DNA from: an uncultured Candidatus Saccharibacteria bacterium | GTDB lineage: Bacteria; Patescibacteriota; Saccharimonadia; Saccharimonadales; Saccharimonadaceae | Length of the DNA stretch: 64,000 nucleotides | Direction: 5' to 3' | Assembly (NCBI GenBank): GCA_947302125.1 | Contig: CAMYUL010000003.1 | Location: 32,580-96,579, forward strand | In this document: piece after piece, positions 39,715-48,716 of the stretch | Layout: every line of letters starts with the position of its first letter | Position numbering within the stretch: the stretch's first letter is position 1 | The notes under the pieces: generated by a model | Database searches by the model: none | What the model saw: the letters and a program-made list of their open reading frames with translations, nothing else | Told to the model about the DNA's origin: nothing | Translations under genes and position numbers: made by a program

Positions 39715-40494
39715 TTAAATCACCCCTCCCGGAATCAGCCAGTTCAAAATTCCCCATAGCATGGCATATAGTAAGAGCCCAATCACGATACCAATAATAC
39801 GTTTGATCGTCTTAGCCATCTGCTCTGCATTGCCTCTAGAAGAGGCATACTGTATACCAGAAAACACAATCCCAACCGTTGCCGCAATCCCAACGCCCCA
39901 AGTCAAAACCGTCAAGCCAGTATTCAAAATACAAAAGATCTTATCATCTCCATCGCAATCAAGCACTACCGTCTCTAACTTCTCCGGCTCGGTCTTTAAT
40001 CCGCCAGTACTACTATACCCCTTGCCCGGCACCGCCGGTATTCCAGAATTATCCTTAACTTCACTGCCACCCGGATCATTATTATCATTCTCGGTTCGCT
40101 CTCTACCCGGATGTGATGGCCGGCTATAATCATTTGGGTCCCCAGTTGCATTATTCTGAGTACTGCTGCCACCGCCACCGCCACCGCCCGGCGTCCCAGC
40201 TTCTCCCGTGAACGGAATCACACACACATACGATCCATGAAATTGTGTTAAGCCACCATACGATCCGCCTTTTGCCTCACATTCCTGCTGAGCTGGCTGA
40301 TCCATAAAACACTGGATCGTTGACCCACTCGTTGTTTGGCTTAAACTATATAGTCCATCGCAAATCGTGGTCGCTTCATCAAACGTCAGCCCCCACGCTG
40401 CTTCTACTTTCACTAAAGTTGTAAGTGTCACAGAAAGTAACATTAGCCCAGCTACAAACAAATTCTTTGCTCTCTGTTTTTGTTTTTCTACCAC
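39715..40494 (-). CDS. Secreted/membrane protein with T4SS_pilin (VirB2-like) C-terminus
   Basis: Signal peptide; LTVLTWGVGIAATVGIVFSGIQYASSRGNAEQMAKTIKRIIGIVIGLLLYAMLWGILNWLIPGG. Confidence 0.65.
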   Translation of the reverse strand: MVEKQKQRAKNLFVAGLMLLSVTLTTLVKVEAAWGLTFDEATTICDGLYSLSQTTSGSTIQCFMDQPAQQECEAKGGSYGGLTQFHGSYVCVIPFTGEAGTPGGGGGGGSSTQNNATGDPNDYSRPSHPGRERTENDNNDPGGSEVKDNSGIPAVPGKGYSSTGGLKTEPEKLETVVLDCDGDDKIFCILNTGLTVLTWGVGIAATVGIVFSGIQYASSRGNAEQMAKTIKRIIGIVIGLLLYAMLWGILNWLIPGGVI

Positions 40495-40512
40495 CTCACC
40501 TCCTCTTATTTT

Positions 40513-41325
40513 TTAGAATATTCCACCAGGAATTAGCCAGGTGAGGAAGCCCCACATCACTGCATAGACCACGAGGCCAATCACGATATTGATCAGTCTG
40601 TTCTTTGCCTTAGTTACCTGCTCTGCACTATCTCTAGCTGTCAAATATTGTACGCCAGAAAGCACAATACCAATCGTTGCAGCAATACCAACACCCCAAG
40701 TCAGGACTGTCAAACCAATATTTAAAATACAGAAAATACCTTCACCATTCTGGCCACTTTCACAATCAAGAATACTTGTCTCAAAGTTATCTTTGTGGTC
40801 TAGCCCTGCCCCATACGTATACTCGCCATTATTTTTAATTGTTGTAGCGCTTGTACCAGTTCCGTTTTCACCGCCACCACTAGATCCAGATTCACCACTC
40901 TCGCCACCACTATCACCAGATTGAGCTGATGGATTTGGAATACAGTCTACAATCCAACCACCATTATTCACCTGCTGAGGATTTGTAGGATATCCGCCTC
41001 TGCTGATGCAATCATTCTCTGCTGCTTCCTTGCTATTGCCAGAAACTACAATTCGATTAATAAGAGCGCCACTGGTAGTCGTACTACCGCTGCTACTAGA
41101 TGTGTCCTTGACGCAATCTACTAGCCAGTAGCCGCTACCGCCCTGCCTTGCGTTAGTAGGATGGCCACCGCTGCTATAGCAGTTATTCTCTGCCTGTTCC
41201 TTAGTTCCGCCACCAATTATGCTCTTAGTGGCTGCCCAAGCTGGCGCAGCCTGCACCACTGTCGCAAACCCCATCGACATCAACATCAACCCCGCTATGA
41301 ACAAATTTTTTACTCTATTTTTCAT
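40513..41325 (-). CDS. Paralog of the preceding protein, T4SS_pilin-like C-terminus and duplicated N-terminal Cys motif
   Basis: LTVLTWGVGIAATIGIVLSGVQYLTARDSAEQVTKAKNRLINIVIGLVVYAVMWGFLTWLIPGG; two KE.AEN.C.S.GG.PTN..Q...G.W.VDC repeats. Confidence 0.65.
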   Translation of the reverse strand: MKNRVKNLFIAGLMLMSMGFATVVQAAPAWAATKSIIGGGTKEQAENNCYSSGGHPTNARQGGSGYWLVDCVKDTSSSSGSTTTSGALINRIVVSGNSKEAAENDCISRGGYPTNPQQVNNGGWIVDCIPNPSAQSGDSGGESGESGSSGGGENGTGTSATTIKNNGEYTYGAGLDHKDNFETSILDCESGQNGEGIFCILNIGLTVLTWGVGIAATIGIVLSGVQYLTARDSAEQVTKAKNRLINIVIGLVVYAVMWGFLTWLIPGGIF

Positions 41326-41343
41326 CGCGAAATCTCCTCTATT

Positions 41344-42312
41344 CTATCTTAAATATTCGTGCAATTTCTTTGTATCTTTGTGCTTGCGCAACTTAGAAAG
41401 CGCCTTAGCCTCAATCTGGCGAATACGTTCCCTCGTCACTGAGAACTCTGCGCCAACTTCTTCCAAAGTATGTGGTCTACCACCACCAATCCCGAAGCGC
41501 AACTTAATAATCTTCTGTTCCCTTTCAGAAAGCGTCGAGATGATCTCCGCTAGCTGCTCCTTCAAAATCTGGTTCGCTGCAGAATCTTCTGGCGAATCTC
41601 TTTCTTCATCTTCTACGAAATCGCCAAGCACCGAATCCTCATCATCACCATCACGACCCACGCTCTGGTCAAGCGATGCGATATCTTGCTTAATACGCAT
41701 CACATACTCGACCTTCTCTGGGTCCATCTTCATCTCTTTCGCAATTTCATCGATAGTCGGCTCACGGTTTAGTTCCTGAGTCAACTTTCTAGTCGAACGC
41801 ATTACCTTATTAATTGTCTCTACCATGTGCACCGGAATGCGAATCGTTCTTGCTTGATCAGCAATCGCACGCGTAATCGCCTGGCGAATCCACCAAGTTG
41901 CATAAGTAGAAAACTTAAAGCCCTTATCTGGATCAAACTTCTCTACCGCGCGCAAAAGTCCAGTATTTCCTTCCTGGATCAAATCCAAAAAATCTAGACC
42001 TCTACCGGAATACCTCTTTGCAATCGAGACTACAAGACGCATATTAGCCTCAGCCAATTTATCCTTGGCTTTCTTGTCACCCTTTACTACACGTGCCGCA
42101 AGATCCGCTTCCTCCTCTGGGGTTAACAAAGGAATTTTACCAATCTCACGCAAATACAGCCTCACGGAATCATCCGCAAAAGCATCCACGTTATCTACTG
42201 TAATTTCTAGTTCTTCATCAGAAAGTTCTTCTTCCTCTGCAAGATCATCCATTAGAGGCTCATCCGGCTCGAACACACCAGAATCTAAAACTTCTTCTTT
42301 TTCTTTTTCCAT
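41344..42312 (-). CDS. rpoD: Primary sigma-70 factor
   Basis: [82 protein letters not shown]. Confidence 0.97.
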   Translation of the reverse strand: MEKEKEEVLDSGVFEPDEPLMDDLAEEEELSDEELEITVDNVDAFADDSVRLYLREIGKIPLLTPEEEADLAARVVKGDKKAKDKLAEANMRLVVSIAKRYSGRGLDFLDLIQEGNTGLLRAVEKFDPDKGFKFSTYATWWIRQAITRAIADQARTIRIPVHMVETINKVMRSTRKLTQELNREPTIDEIAKEMKMDPEKVEYVMRIKQDIASLDQSVGRDGDDEDSVLGDFVEDEERDSPEDSAANQILKEQLAEIISTLSEREQKIIKLRFGIGGGRPHTLEEVGAEFSVTRERIRQIEAKALSKLRKHKDTKKLHEYLR

Positions 42313-42319
42313 TAGAGAA

Positions 42320-42325
42320 ATTATA
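42320..42325 (-). promoter_or_regulatory. -10 box TATAAT 7 nt upstream of rpoD ATG (leaderless)
   Basis: Minus strand TATAATTTCTCTAATG. Confidence 0.55.
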
Positions 42326-42344
42326 TATTATATATATGTTTTTT

Positions 42345-43961
42345 TCAAGCTTTTTGCAGATTTTGAATCTTCCTCAAAATCTCTTTTGTTTTCTCTTCGT
42401 CATCCTCAAATTCGGAAAGCTTGGCCGTCAGCTCAGCAATTTCCTTCGCCTTCTCTTCCTTCTTGTAACTCTTTTTCAACTCCGCCACCTCAGCCTTCAA
42501 ATCATCCGCACTCATCTTCGCATATTTGTTTTCGTAAATAAATTCCAGCTCGTTCAGCCTCACATCATCTTCTGGCACATCCATATTAATCCCCGCACCA
42601 GCCTCCCCGCCAAACAGCATAATAGCTAAGAGCCCATCTTCAATCACCTTAACCTTGTCCGCATTCACTCCGCCACCTTTAATCGCCTTCAGCCGTCTCG
42701 GTCGAGCATCCCCTACTTTCTTCTGCCTCAAGTCTTCTATGGAAACCTCTAATCTCTCTGCCACTTTTTGCTCGTAATGCTTCTTCTCTACCGGATCCGA
42801 CAAATAAGAAATCACCTTCATTGCTATATCCGAATATTCCTTCTTTCCCTGTGCCGAAGTTAAATCTAATTTTTCCTCATATTTTTCCAACAACCAGTCC
42901 ACCGCCGGCTTATAATTTGCCACCGCATCCTGCCAAAGCTCCGCTCCCCTCTGAATCAGCTCGTCCGGGTCCTTTGCTCCATGATAATCAGAAATCACCG
43001 ATAAATTTATTCCCAAGTTCCCAGCTAGGTTAATTGCTCGTTCGGTCGCCTTCACGCCGGCATCATCACCATCATACGCCAGACGCACATCCGAAGTCAG
43101 CTTCGACAAAATCTTTAGATGCTGCTCCGTCATCGCCGTTCCACTCGTCGCCACCGCCTGCTTCACCCCGGCCTGATGTGAAGAAATCACGTCCATATTC
43201 CCCTCTACAATTACCACGAATCCCGACCGTCTAATCGCTTCTTTCGCCTGATACAATCCAAAGATAAATCGCGATTTATTAAACAGCATCGTCTCCGGCG
43301 TGTTCAAATACTTTGGCTCTCCCCCATCCAGCACCCGCGCCGTATAGCCAATCACCTGCCCATTCGTATCAATAAATGGCACCATCATCCGCCCACGGAA
43401 CAAGTCCCCACCGTATTGATTTAGAAGCCCCGCATCTTCCATTTCCTTCTGAGAAAAACCCTTCTTGCTCAAGAAATCAATCAGCGCCCTCCCCGTCCGC
43501 GGCGAATATCCAATCCTAAATTCCTTCACTGTCTCACGATTCAAATTTCGCTTATAAAATACATACTCACATACCGGCTTATTCTTCGTCAAAGCCACCT
43601 GATAATACTTCGTCGAAAGCTCCAGCTCTTCCCTTGCCCGCACCTTTTTTTGCGCAATTTTTGCATCACCCTCGCTGTATTTTTTGAGCTCCACTCCAGC
43701 CTGCGCCGCCAATTTTTCCAACGCCTCCCGAAAAGAAATCCCCTCAACTTCCATCACAAAAGTAAAAATATCTCCTCCCTTATTTGCTGAGAAATCATGC
43801 CAAATCCCCTTCTCCGGTGACACCATAAAGGACGGCGTCTTGTCTACCCCCCACGGACTTCGCCCCTTCATATTACGGCCAGCACGTTTCAGCTCGATAT
43901 ACTGACCCACCACGTCCTCTACTGCTAGTCTCGCCCGGATTTCCTCTTTAGCATCCTGCAT
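42345..43961 (-). CDS. dnaG: DNA primase (start trimmed to MQDAKEE)
   Basis: IRARLAVEDVVGQYIELKRAGRNMKGRSPW, FMVSPEKGIWHDFSANKGGDIFTFVM, VVIVEGNMDVIS; ATG at 43961 lies 6 nt after TATAAT. Confidence 0.93.
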   Translation of the reverse strand: MQDAKEEIRARLAVEDVVGQYIELKRAGRNMKGRSPWGVDKTPSFMVSPEKGIWHDFSANKGGDIFTFVMEVEGISFREALEKLAAQAGVELKKYSEGDAKIAQKKVRAREELELSTKYYQVALTKNKPVCEYVFYKRNLNRETVKEFRIGYSPRTGRALIDFLSKKGFSQKEMEDAGLLNQYGGDLFRGRMMVPFIDTNGQVIGYTARVLDGGEPKYLNTPETMLFNKSRFIFGLYQAKEAIRRSGFVVIVEGNMDVISSHQAGVKQAVATSGTAMTEQHLKILSKLTSDVRLAYDGDDAGVKATERAINLAGNLGINLSVISDYHGAKDPDELIQRGAELWQDAVANYKPAVDWLLEKYEEKLDLTSAQGKKEYSDIAMKVISYLSDPVEKKHYEQKVAERLEVSIEDLRQKKVGDARPRRLKAIKGGGVNADKVKVIEDGLLAIMLFGGEAGAGINMDVPEDDVRLNELEFIYENKYAKMSADDLKAEVAELKKSYKKEEKAKEIAELTAKLSEFEDDEEKTKEILRKIQNLQKA

Positions 43962-43967
43962 ACCTAT

Positions 43968-43973
43968 ATTATA
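43968..43973 (-). promoter_or_regulatory. -10 box TATAAT 6 nt upstream of dnaG ATG (leaderless)
   Basis: Minus strand TATAATATAGGTATG. Confidence 0.55.
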
Positions 43974-44009
43974 TATCAGATTACCACTATATTCAAAACC
44001 AAAGTATGC

Positions 44010-44015
44010 TATAAT
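44010..44015 (+). promoter_or_regulatory. Extended -10 TGCTATAAT 6 nt upstream of ATG (leaderless)
   Basis: TATGCTATAATAAGCATATG. Confidence 0.6.
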
Positions 44016-44021
44016 AAGCAT

Positions 44022-44657
44022 ATGGATAATAAAGCCTATCTCGAACAAATCGCCTCAGAAACCCGTGTCAGCAAGCCTAAAGCCTCCGGCTTTCTTGGCA
44101 AGCTCGGCCTCTCCCCTCTGATGAAAAAGCTTCTCATCGGTGGCGTTGTTCTGGCTTTCTTGATTATCATCATTGGTTCGATCGCCGGCGGCGGCAAAGA
44201 CAAGAACACCGATCGCGACCTCGTCGACAAGCTCTCTCTTCGCACTACTAATCTTATCTCTGTCGTTGAAAGAAATAACCGCTACATCAAATCTTCCAGT
44301 CTCCGTTCTCTGTCCAATTCCTGGAAAGCGGTCTTAAGTCAGGTAAATTACGCAACTAACACTTCCCTCGCCGAGGACTTCGAGGCCAAGAATAGTAAGC
44401 CTCAAAAAGAGCAAACCACCTTGGACGAGGATGCCTGGAAGCTTGAGCTCGAAGAAACCTTAGAAAAAGCCCGCTTAAACGGCCTCCTCGATCGCGTCAC
44501 TTCTCGCGAATATGCTTATCAAATCGGCATGCTTATCTCTCTAGAAAACGACATCATCAATAAGAGCAAGAAGGAAAATCTCACTTCCGCCCTCAAGAAC
44601 TCCATCCCTAACCTCGATCAGCTCTATGACCAATTTGACAATTTCGCCGCTGAATAG
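44022..44657 (+). CDS. Membrane-anchored protein of unknown function
   Basis: One N-terminal TM (LLIGGVVLAFLIIIIGSIAGGG), helical C-terminal domain. Confidence 0.65.
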   Translation: MDNKAYLEQIASETRVSKPKASGFLGKLGLSPLMKKLLIGGVVLAFLIIIIGSIAGGGKDKNTDRDLVDKLSLRTTNLISVVERNNRYIKSSSLRSLSNSWKAVLSQVNYATNTSLAEDFEAKNSKPQKEQTTLDEDAWKLELEETLEKARLNGLLDRVTSREYAYQIGMLISLENDIINKSKKENLTSALKNSIPNLDQLYDQFDNFAAE

Positions 44658-44672
44658 TATAATAATACTATC

Positions 44673-45083
44673 ATGAGTAAATCTAAAGAAAGTGGATTCG
44701 TCCATGAATTCAAAACTTTTATCAACCAAGGTAGCGTCATGGACTTGGCCGTCGGTATGGTTATGGGTACCGCGTTCTCAGCTATCGTTAATTCCCTCGT
44801 CAATGACATTGTCATGCCAGCCGTTGGTCTTCTCCTCGGTGGCGTCAACTTTACTGACCTAAAGGTTGTCATTCCAAACTTCTTTGGCGGAAACACTGCT
44901 GCCATCATTCGCTACGGTAGCTTTATCCAGCAGGTTGTTAACTTCTTAGTTATCGCCCTCTCGATCTTCCTCGTCATCAAGTTCTTGAACAAGATGAACG
45001 CTAAGGCCAAAGAAACCGCCGAAAAAGCTGCTAAGATCGCTAAATCCAAAAAGCCAGCAGCTAAGAAAACCACTAAAAAATAA
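44673..45083 (+). CDS. mscL: Large-conductance mechanosensitive channel, Lys-rich tail
   Basis: EFKTFINQGSVMDLAVGMVMGTAFSAIVNSLVNDIVMPAVGLLLGGVNFTDLK. Confidence 0.95.
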   Translation: MSKSKESGFVHEFKTFINQGSVMDLAVGMVMGTAFSAIVNSLVNDIVMPAVGLLLGGVNFTDLKVVIPNFFGGNTAAIIRYGSFIQQVVNFLVIALSIFLVIKFLNKMNAKAKETAEKAAKIAKSKKPAAKKTTKK

Positions 45084-45230
45084 GTACGAAATATTAGATT
45101 TAAGCTCTATAAACATATCGGATTTGAACTTTAAAAATGTATATTCCTGACGCGAGCGAAGCGAGCCAGTGTATGACATTTTTAAAGTTCAAGTCCTAGA
45201 GCTTAAAACTAATATAAGTACTTATTTTTT
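45075..45230. repeat. Long quasi-palindrome B between convergent mscL and pnp
   Basis: AAAAATAAGTAC..TTTAAGCTCTA[TAAACATATC]GGATTTGAACTTTAAAAATGT ... ACATTTTTAAAGTTCAAGTCCTAGAGCTTAAAA..GTACTTATTTTT. Confidence 0.93.
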
Positions 45231-45238
45231 ATGCCTTA

Positions 45239-47419
45239 TTACTGCTTGACGCCCTTCATCGATAAGCTTAGCTTACCCTTGTCGTCAATCGCCACTAGCT
45301 TCACCTTTACCTCTTGGCCAAGCTTCAAGACGTCTTCAACCTTGTCAACACGCTTGTCGCTAAGCTGAGAAATGTGGAGCATACCATCAATGCCTGGCAA
45401 GATATTTACAAACGCGCCAAAGTCCTTGATAGTTACAACTTTACCAGTATAAATCTTCCCTACTTCCGGCTCTTCAACGAGTGATTTCACCCACTCGAGC
45501 GCCTTAGCAATCGCCTCGCCGTCAGTACCAGAAATCGTGACCAAGCCAGAATCTTCAATATCAACCGCAGCACCAGTCTCAGAAGTAATCTTATTAATGG
45601 TCTCACCACCCTTACCAATTACGGTACCAATTTTATCAGGATTAATCATCAACTTCTCGATACGTGGAGCGTGCTTAGAAATCTCTGCGCGTGGGCCAGG
45701 AAGCACCGAAAGCATATGATCAAGAATAAACATTCTACCGTCGTGGCTCTGAGCAATCGCCTTCTCAAGAATCTCTACTGGAAGACCATGAACCTTCATA
45801 TCCATCTGGAGTGCAGTCACACCCTTAGTTGTACCAGTTACCTTAAAGTCCATGTCGCCGGCAAAGTCCTCAGCATCCATCAAATCGGTAAGCACATAAG
45901 CCTTGTCGATATCCTTTGCGGTAATCTCAGTTCCCTTAGGTACATCCACCATCAAGCCCATTGCTACACCAGACACTGGGCGCACTAGCGGCACACCGGC
46001 ATCCATCAATGCTAGACAAGACGAACAAGTTGCAGCCATAGAAGTCGAGCCGTTCTGAGACATAATCTCTGTTACAGAACGGATAGAATATGGGAAATCC
46101 TCTACGGATGGCAATACTGGAAGCAATGCTCTCTCAGCCAAGTAGCCATGACCAACTTCGCGACGTCCAGGAGAGCCGATCCTACCAATCTCACCGACTG
46201 TATATGGCGCTGCATTGTAATGATGCATATAGCGACGAATCCCGTCAGTTACTTCCATCGTATCAACCACCTGTGCCATAGACATTGGCGCAAGCGTCAC
46301 AATGTTCATCGCCTGAGTTAAGCCGCGGGTAAATAGTGACGAGCCGTGTACGCGTGGCAACACAGAAACTTGTGAAGATAGCGGACGCACCTCAGTCAAT
46401 TTACGACCATCTGGGCGCACACCCTCTTCCACAATTCCCCGACGTACTTCGTGATGTACGGCAAGCTCAAACGCCTCATCATACTTTGCCTTATACTTTG
46501 CCTCATAATCGGCAATTTTCTCTTCCTCAGTCTCGCCTTCGCCAAGTTCCTTAGCAAACTCTTCGTCCATCTCAGCACGCAAGTCGTCGCAGATCTTCTG
46601 ACGCTCAAGTACGTTGCCACGAATCTTACCACCGGCAAATTTTGGTGCGGTCCAAGCATCAACTTTCTCCTGAATAGACTCTTCTGGCAAGGTCAATTCA
46701 TATGGAAGTTCCTCTGGAGCGACTAGCTCACGCAACTTTTCCTGAAGCTCGAGTGCTGGTTTACAATTTTCGCAAGCCCACTTCATCGCCTCGATAATCT
46801 CGGACTCTGGGACTTCCTTCGCCCCAGCTTCTACCATCATCACCTTACCGTCACGTACTGCTACGACTAGGTCAAGATCAGAAGCTTCTCTTTCTTCAGC
46901 GGTAAGGAACGCCTTAAACTCGCCATTCACACGGCCAATACGCACACCCGCTACTGGACCATCAAATGGTACGCCAGCGCAGTGCAATGCTGCCGAAGCC
47001 GCCACCATACCGACACAGTCTGGGCGGAAGTTTGGATCCATCGAAAGCACTGTCGCCACCACCTGAATCTCCTGCCTGTATCCCTTAGGAAATAGCGGAC
47101 GAATCGGACGGTCAATCAAGCGCCCAACAAGGATCGCGTTATCAGAAGGCTTGCCCTCACGCTTGATAAACTTCGAGCCGTTCATCTTGCCTGCAGCATA
47201 AAACTTCTCTTCGTATTCGATCGACAATGGGAAGAAATCCTGCTCCACTGGCTTCTTAGAAACCACTACGGAACCTAGGATTGTAGTATCCCCATAAGTT
47301 ACCAACACCGAAGAAGTCGTCCTAAATCCGACTCTGTTCACCTCTAATGTCAGTTTACGGCCACACCAATCTGTATCAATTCTGATTAGTTTTTTCCCAC
47401 TCGGATTGATAATATCCAT
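45239..47419 (-). CDS. pnp: Polyribonucleotide nucleotidyltransferase
   Basis: QDFFPLSIEYEEKFYAAGKMNGSKFIKREGKPSDNAILVGRLIDRPIRPLFP; C-terminal KH (IGTVIGKGGETINKI) and S1 domains. Confidence 0.97.
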   Translation of the reverse strand: MDIINPSGKKLIRIDTDWCGRKLTLEVNRVGFRTTSSVLVTYGDTTILGSVVVSKKPVEQDFFPLSIEYEEKFYAAGKMNGSKFIKREGKPSDNAILVGRLIDRPIRPLFPKGYRQEIQVVATVLSMDPNFRPDCVGMVAASAALHCAGVPFDGPVAGVRIGRVNGEFKAFLTAEEREASDLDLVVAVRDGKVMMVEAGAKEVPESEIIEAMKWACENCKPALELQEKLRELVAPEELPYELTLPEESIQEKVDAWTAPKFAGGKIRGNVLERQKICDDLRAEMDEEFAKELGEGETEEEKIADYEAKYKAKYDEAFELAVHHEVRRGIVEEGVRPDGRKLTEVRPLSSQVSVLPRVHGSSLFTRGLTQAMNIVTLAPMSMAQVVDTMEVTDGIRRYMHHYNAAPYTVGEIGRIGSPGRREVGHGYLAERALLPVLPSVEDFPYSIRSVTEIMSQNGSTSMAATCSSCLALMDAGVPLVRPVSGVAMGLMVDVPKGTEITAKDIDKAYVLTDLMDAEDFAGDMDFKVTGTTKGVTALQMDMKVHGLPVEILEKAIAQSHDGRMFILDHMLSVLPGPRAEISKHAPRIEKLMINPDKIGTVIGKGGETINKITSETGAAVDIEDSGLVTISGTDGEAIAKALEWVKSLVEEPEVGKIYTGKVVTIKDFGAFVNILPGIDGMLHISQLSDKRVDKVEDVLKLGQEVKVKLVAIDDKGKLSLSMKGVKQ

Positions 47420-47433
47420 AAAAAATACCTTTC

Positions 47434-47501
47434 TTGGGAAAATAGCAGAAATCTACGCTGAAATCACCCCTGTTCAGCCCACATTTCCGTCATCTTCCCA
47501 A
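47434..47501 (-). promoter_or_regulatory. Structured pnp 5' leader
   Basis: 7-bp closing helix TTGGGAA/TTCCCAA enclosing hairpin GCTGAA-N10-TTCAGC, between TATAAT (47519-47524) and the SD. Confidence 0.45.
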
Positions 47502-47550
47502 TTGTTAATATCTGTATCTATTATACCACACATTTCTTCCCTTTCTACTA

Positions 47551-47579
47551 TTGACTTTTTAGCATAAGTGTGATATAAT
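47551..47579 (+). promoter_or_regulatory. Consensus promoter of the orphan gene
   Basis: TTGACT-N17-TATAAT. Confidence 0.75.
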
Positions 47580-47592
47580 GAACAATGGAACA

Positions 47593-47628
47593 GGTAGCGC
47601 TGGTCTAGTTTTCTAGTTACCACCTACC
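47593..47628 (+). promoter_or_regulatory. Nested hairpin in the orphan gene 5' UTR
   Basis: GGTAG-CGC-TGGT-CTAG-TTTT-CTAG-TT-ACCA-C-CTACC. Confidence 0.6.
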
Positions 47629-47662
47629 AAGTTAGTATTGAACCATACGAAGGAGGGAAAAT

Positions 47663-48259
47663 ATGGTTTCAAAAGAGTTATTAAGTTTGCTTCCAGAAGG
47701 TTTCAGGGACAAAATTATTGTTCCTGAGATAAAAGAGGGATTACACTACGATGAGACTACTGGCTTCATCAAGTTTACAGTGTCGGGAGATGTCAGTCAC
47801 TTCAGTCGGATGGACAATCCGATTATAGAAATCTTCCGTGCAGTAGAGCAAGCCACAAGGGGTGACAACCCTATCAGTATCACCTGTGGCTGCCCACGAT
47901 ATGACTCAGCACTACAAACCACCTCCTGCAACTTTCTCCCGAACAACGTCAATTCGTTAAAAGGAGAAAAATTTACAGGAGAGGTTAAAAAAATGCTGAA
48001 GAAGGTTAAAGAGCCTTTCGAAACGGCTCTTGAATCATATTTTAAGTCAGAAAACGGATTTGCCGACTGGCGGTCCTACCACAGCATCCTCGAGAGGATT
48101 GAAGACAATAAGGACTTAATCGACATGATAATCCGTCTAAGCAATAAAAATCTGAAAGCCTTCATCAAGGCTTCGGGTTACGAACTTCCGAAGCATAGAC
48201 TACACCAAAGCTATAAAGGAGACGCTTTAATCTCTCTTATAGACAGCCTCAAAATCTAA
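47663..48259 (+). CDS. Orphan protein of unknown function, 198 aa
   Basis: Own promoter, SD AAGGAGGG, intrinsic terminator; no recognised motif. Confidence 0.8.
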   Translation: MVSKELLSLLPEGFRDKIIVPEIKEGLHYDETTGFIKFTVSGDVSHFSRMDNPIIEIFRAVEQATRGDNPISITCGCPRYDSALQTTSCNFLPNNVNSLKGEKFTGEVKKMLKKVKEPFETALESYFKSENGFADWRSYHSILERIEDNKDLIDMIIRLSNKNLKAFIKASGYELPKHRLHQSYKGDALISLIDSLKI

Positions 48260-48299
48260 CTGCCACACTCCTCGGCAGTTCAGATAGTTCCTTTCCCAA

Positions 48300-48328
48300 A
48301 AACCCCGCTACATTGTAGCGGGGTTTTC
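48300..48328. terminator. Bidirectional intrinsic terminator
   Basis: AAAACCCCGCTA-CATTG-TAGCGGGGTTTT. Confidence 0.9.
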
Positions 48329-48386
48329 CCTTTCCTACCGAGCCCGGGCACGACCCTGAGGACCAAGCAGGAAGTTTAATTAGCGG

Positions 48387-48653
48387 TTATTTACGCAAAC
48401 CGAGCTTGGACACTGTATCTTTGTACTTCTCGTAATCAGTGTTCTCAAGGTACTTAAGTAGACGCTTGCGCTTGCCTACCATCTGCATCAAACCACGGCG
48501 AGCCATGAAATCATGCTTGTTTTCCTTGACGTGCTCAGTTACCTCTTTGATACGCTCAGTCAAGATAGCGACCTGGACCTCTGGAGATCCAACGTCCTTC
48601 TTGTTGCGCGCCATCTTAGAGATAGCCTCCGCTTTCTTCTCTTTTGTTATCAT
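48387..48653 (-). CDS. rpsO: 30S ribosomal protein uS15
   Basis: GSPEVQVAILTERIKEVTEHVKENKHDFMARRGLMQMVGKRKRLLKYL. Confidence 0.97.
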   Translation of the reverse strand: MITKEKKAEAISKMARNKKDVGSPEVQVAILTERIKEVTEHVKENKHDFMARRGLMQMVGKRKRLLKYLENTDYEKYKDTVSKLGLRK

Positions 48654-48660
48654 GCGCCTA

Positions 48661-48666
48661 ATTATA
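48661..48666 (-). promoter_or_regulatory. -10 box TATAAT 7 nt upstream of rpsO ATG (leaderless)
   Basis: Minus strand TATAATTAGGCGCATG. Confidence 0.6.
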
Positions 48667-48716
48667 TCACACCCCTATAAATTCCGCAACCCCCCTGACA
48701 CACGACTCGCTCGCCC

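Noticed and set aside
44673-44673. mscL counted among the strict leaderless genes
   Set aside because: TATAAT is 9 nt from ATG, outside the 6-8 nt class, so listed as borderline.
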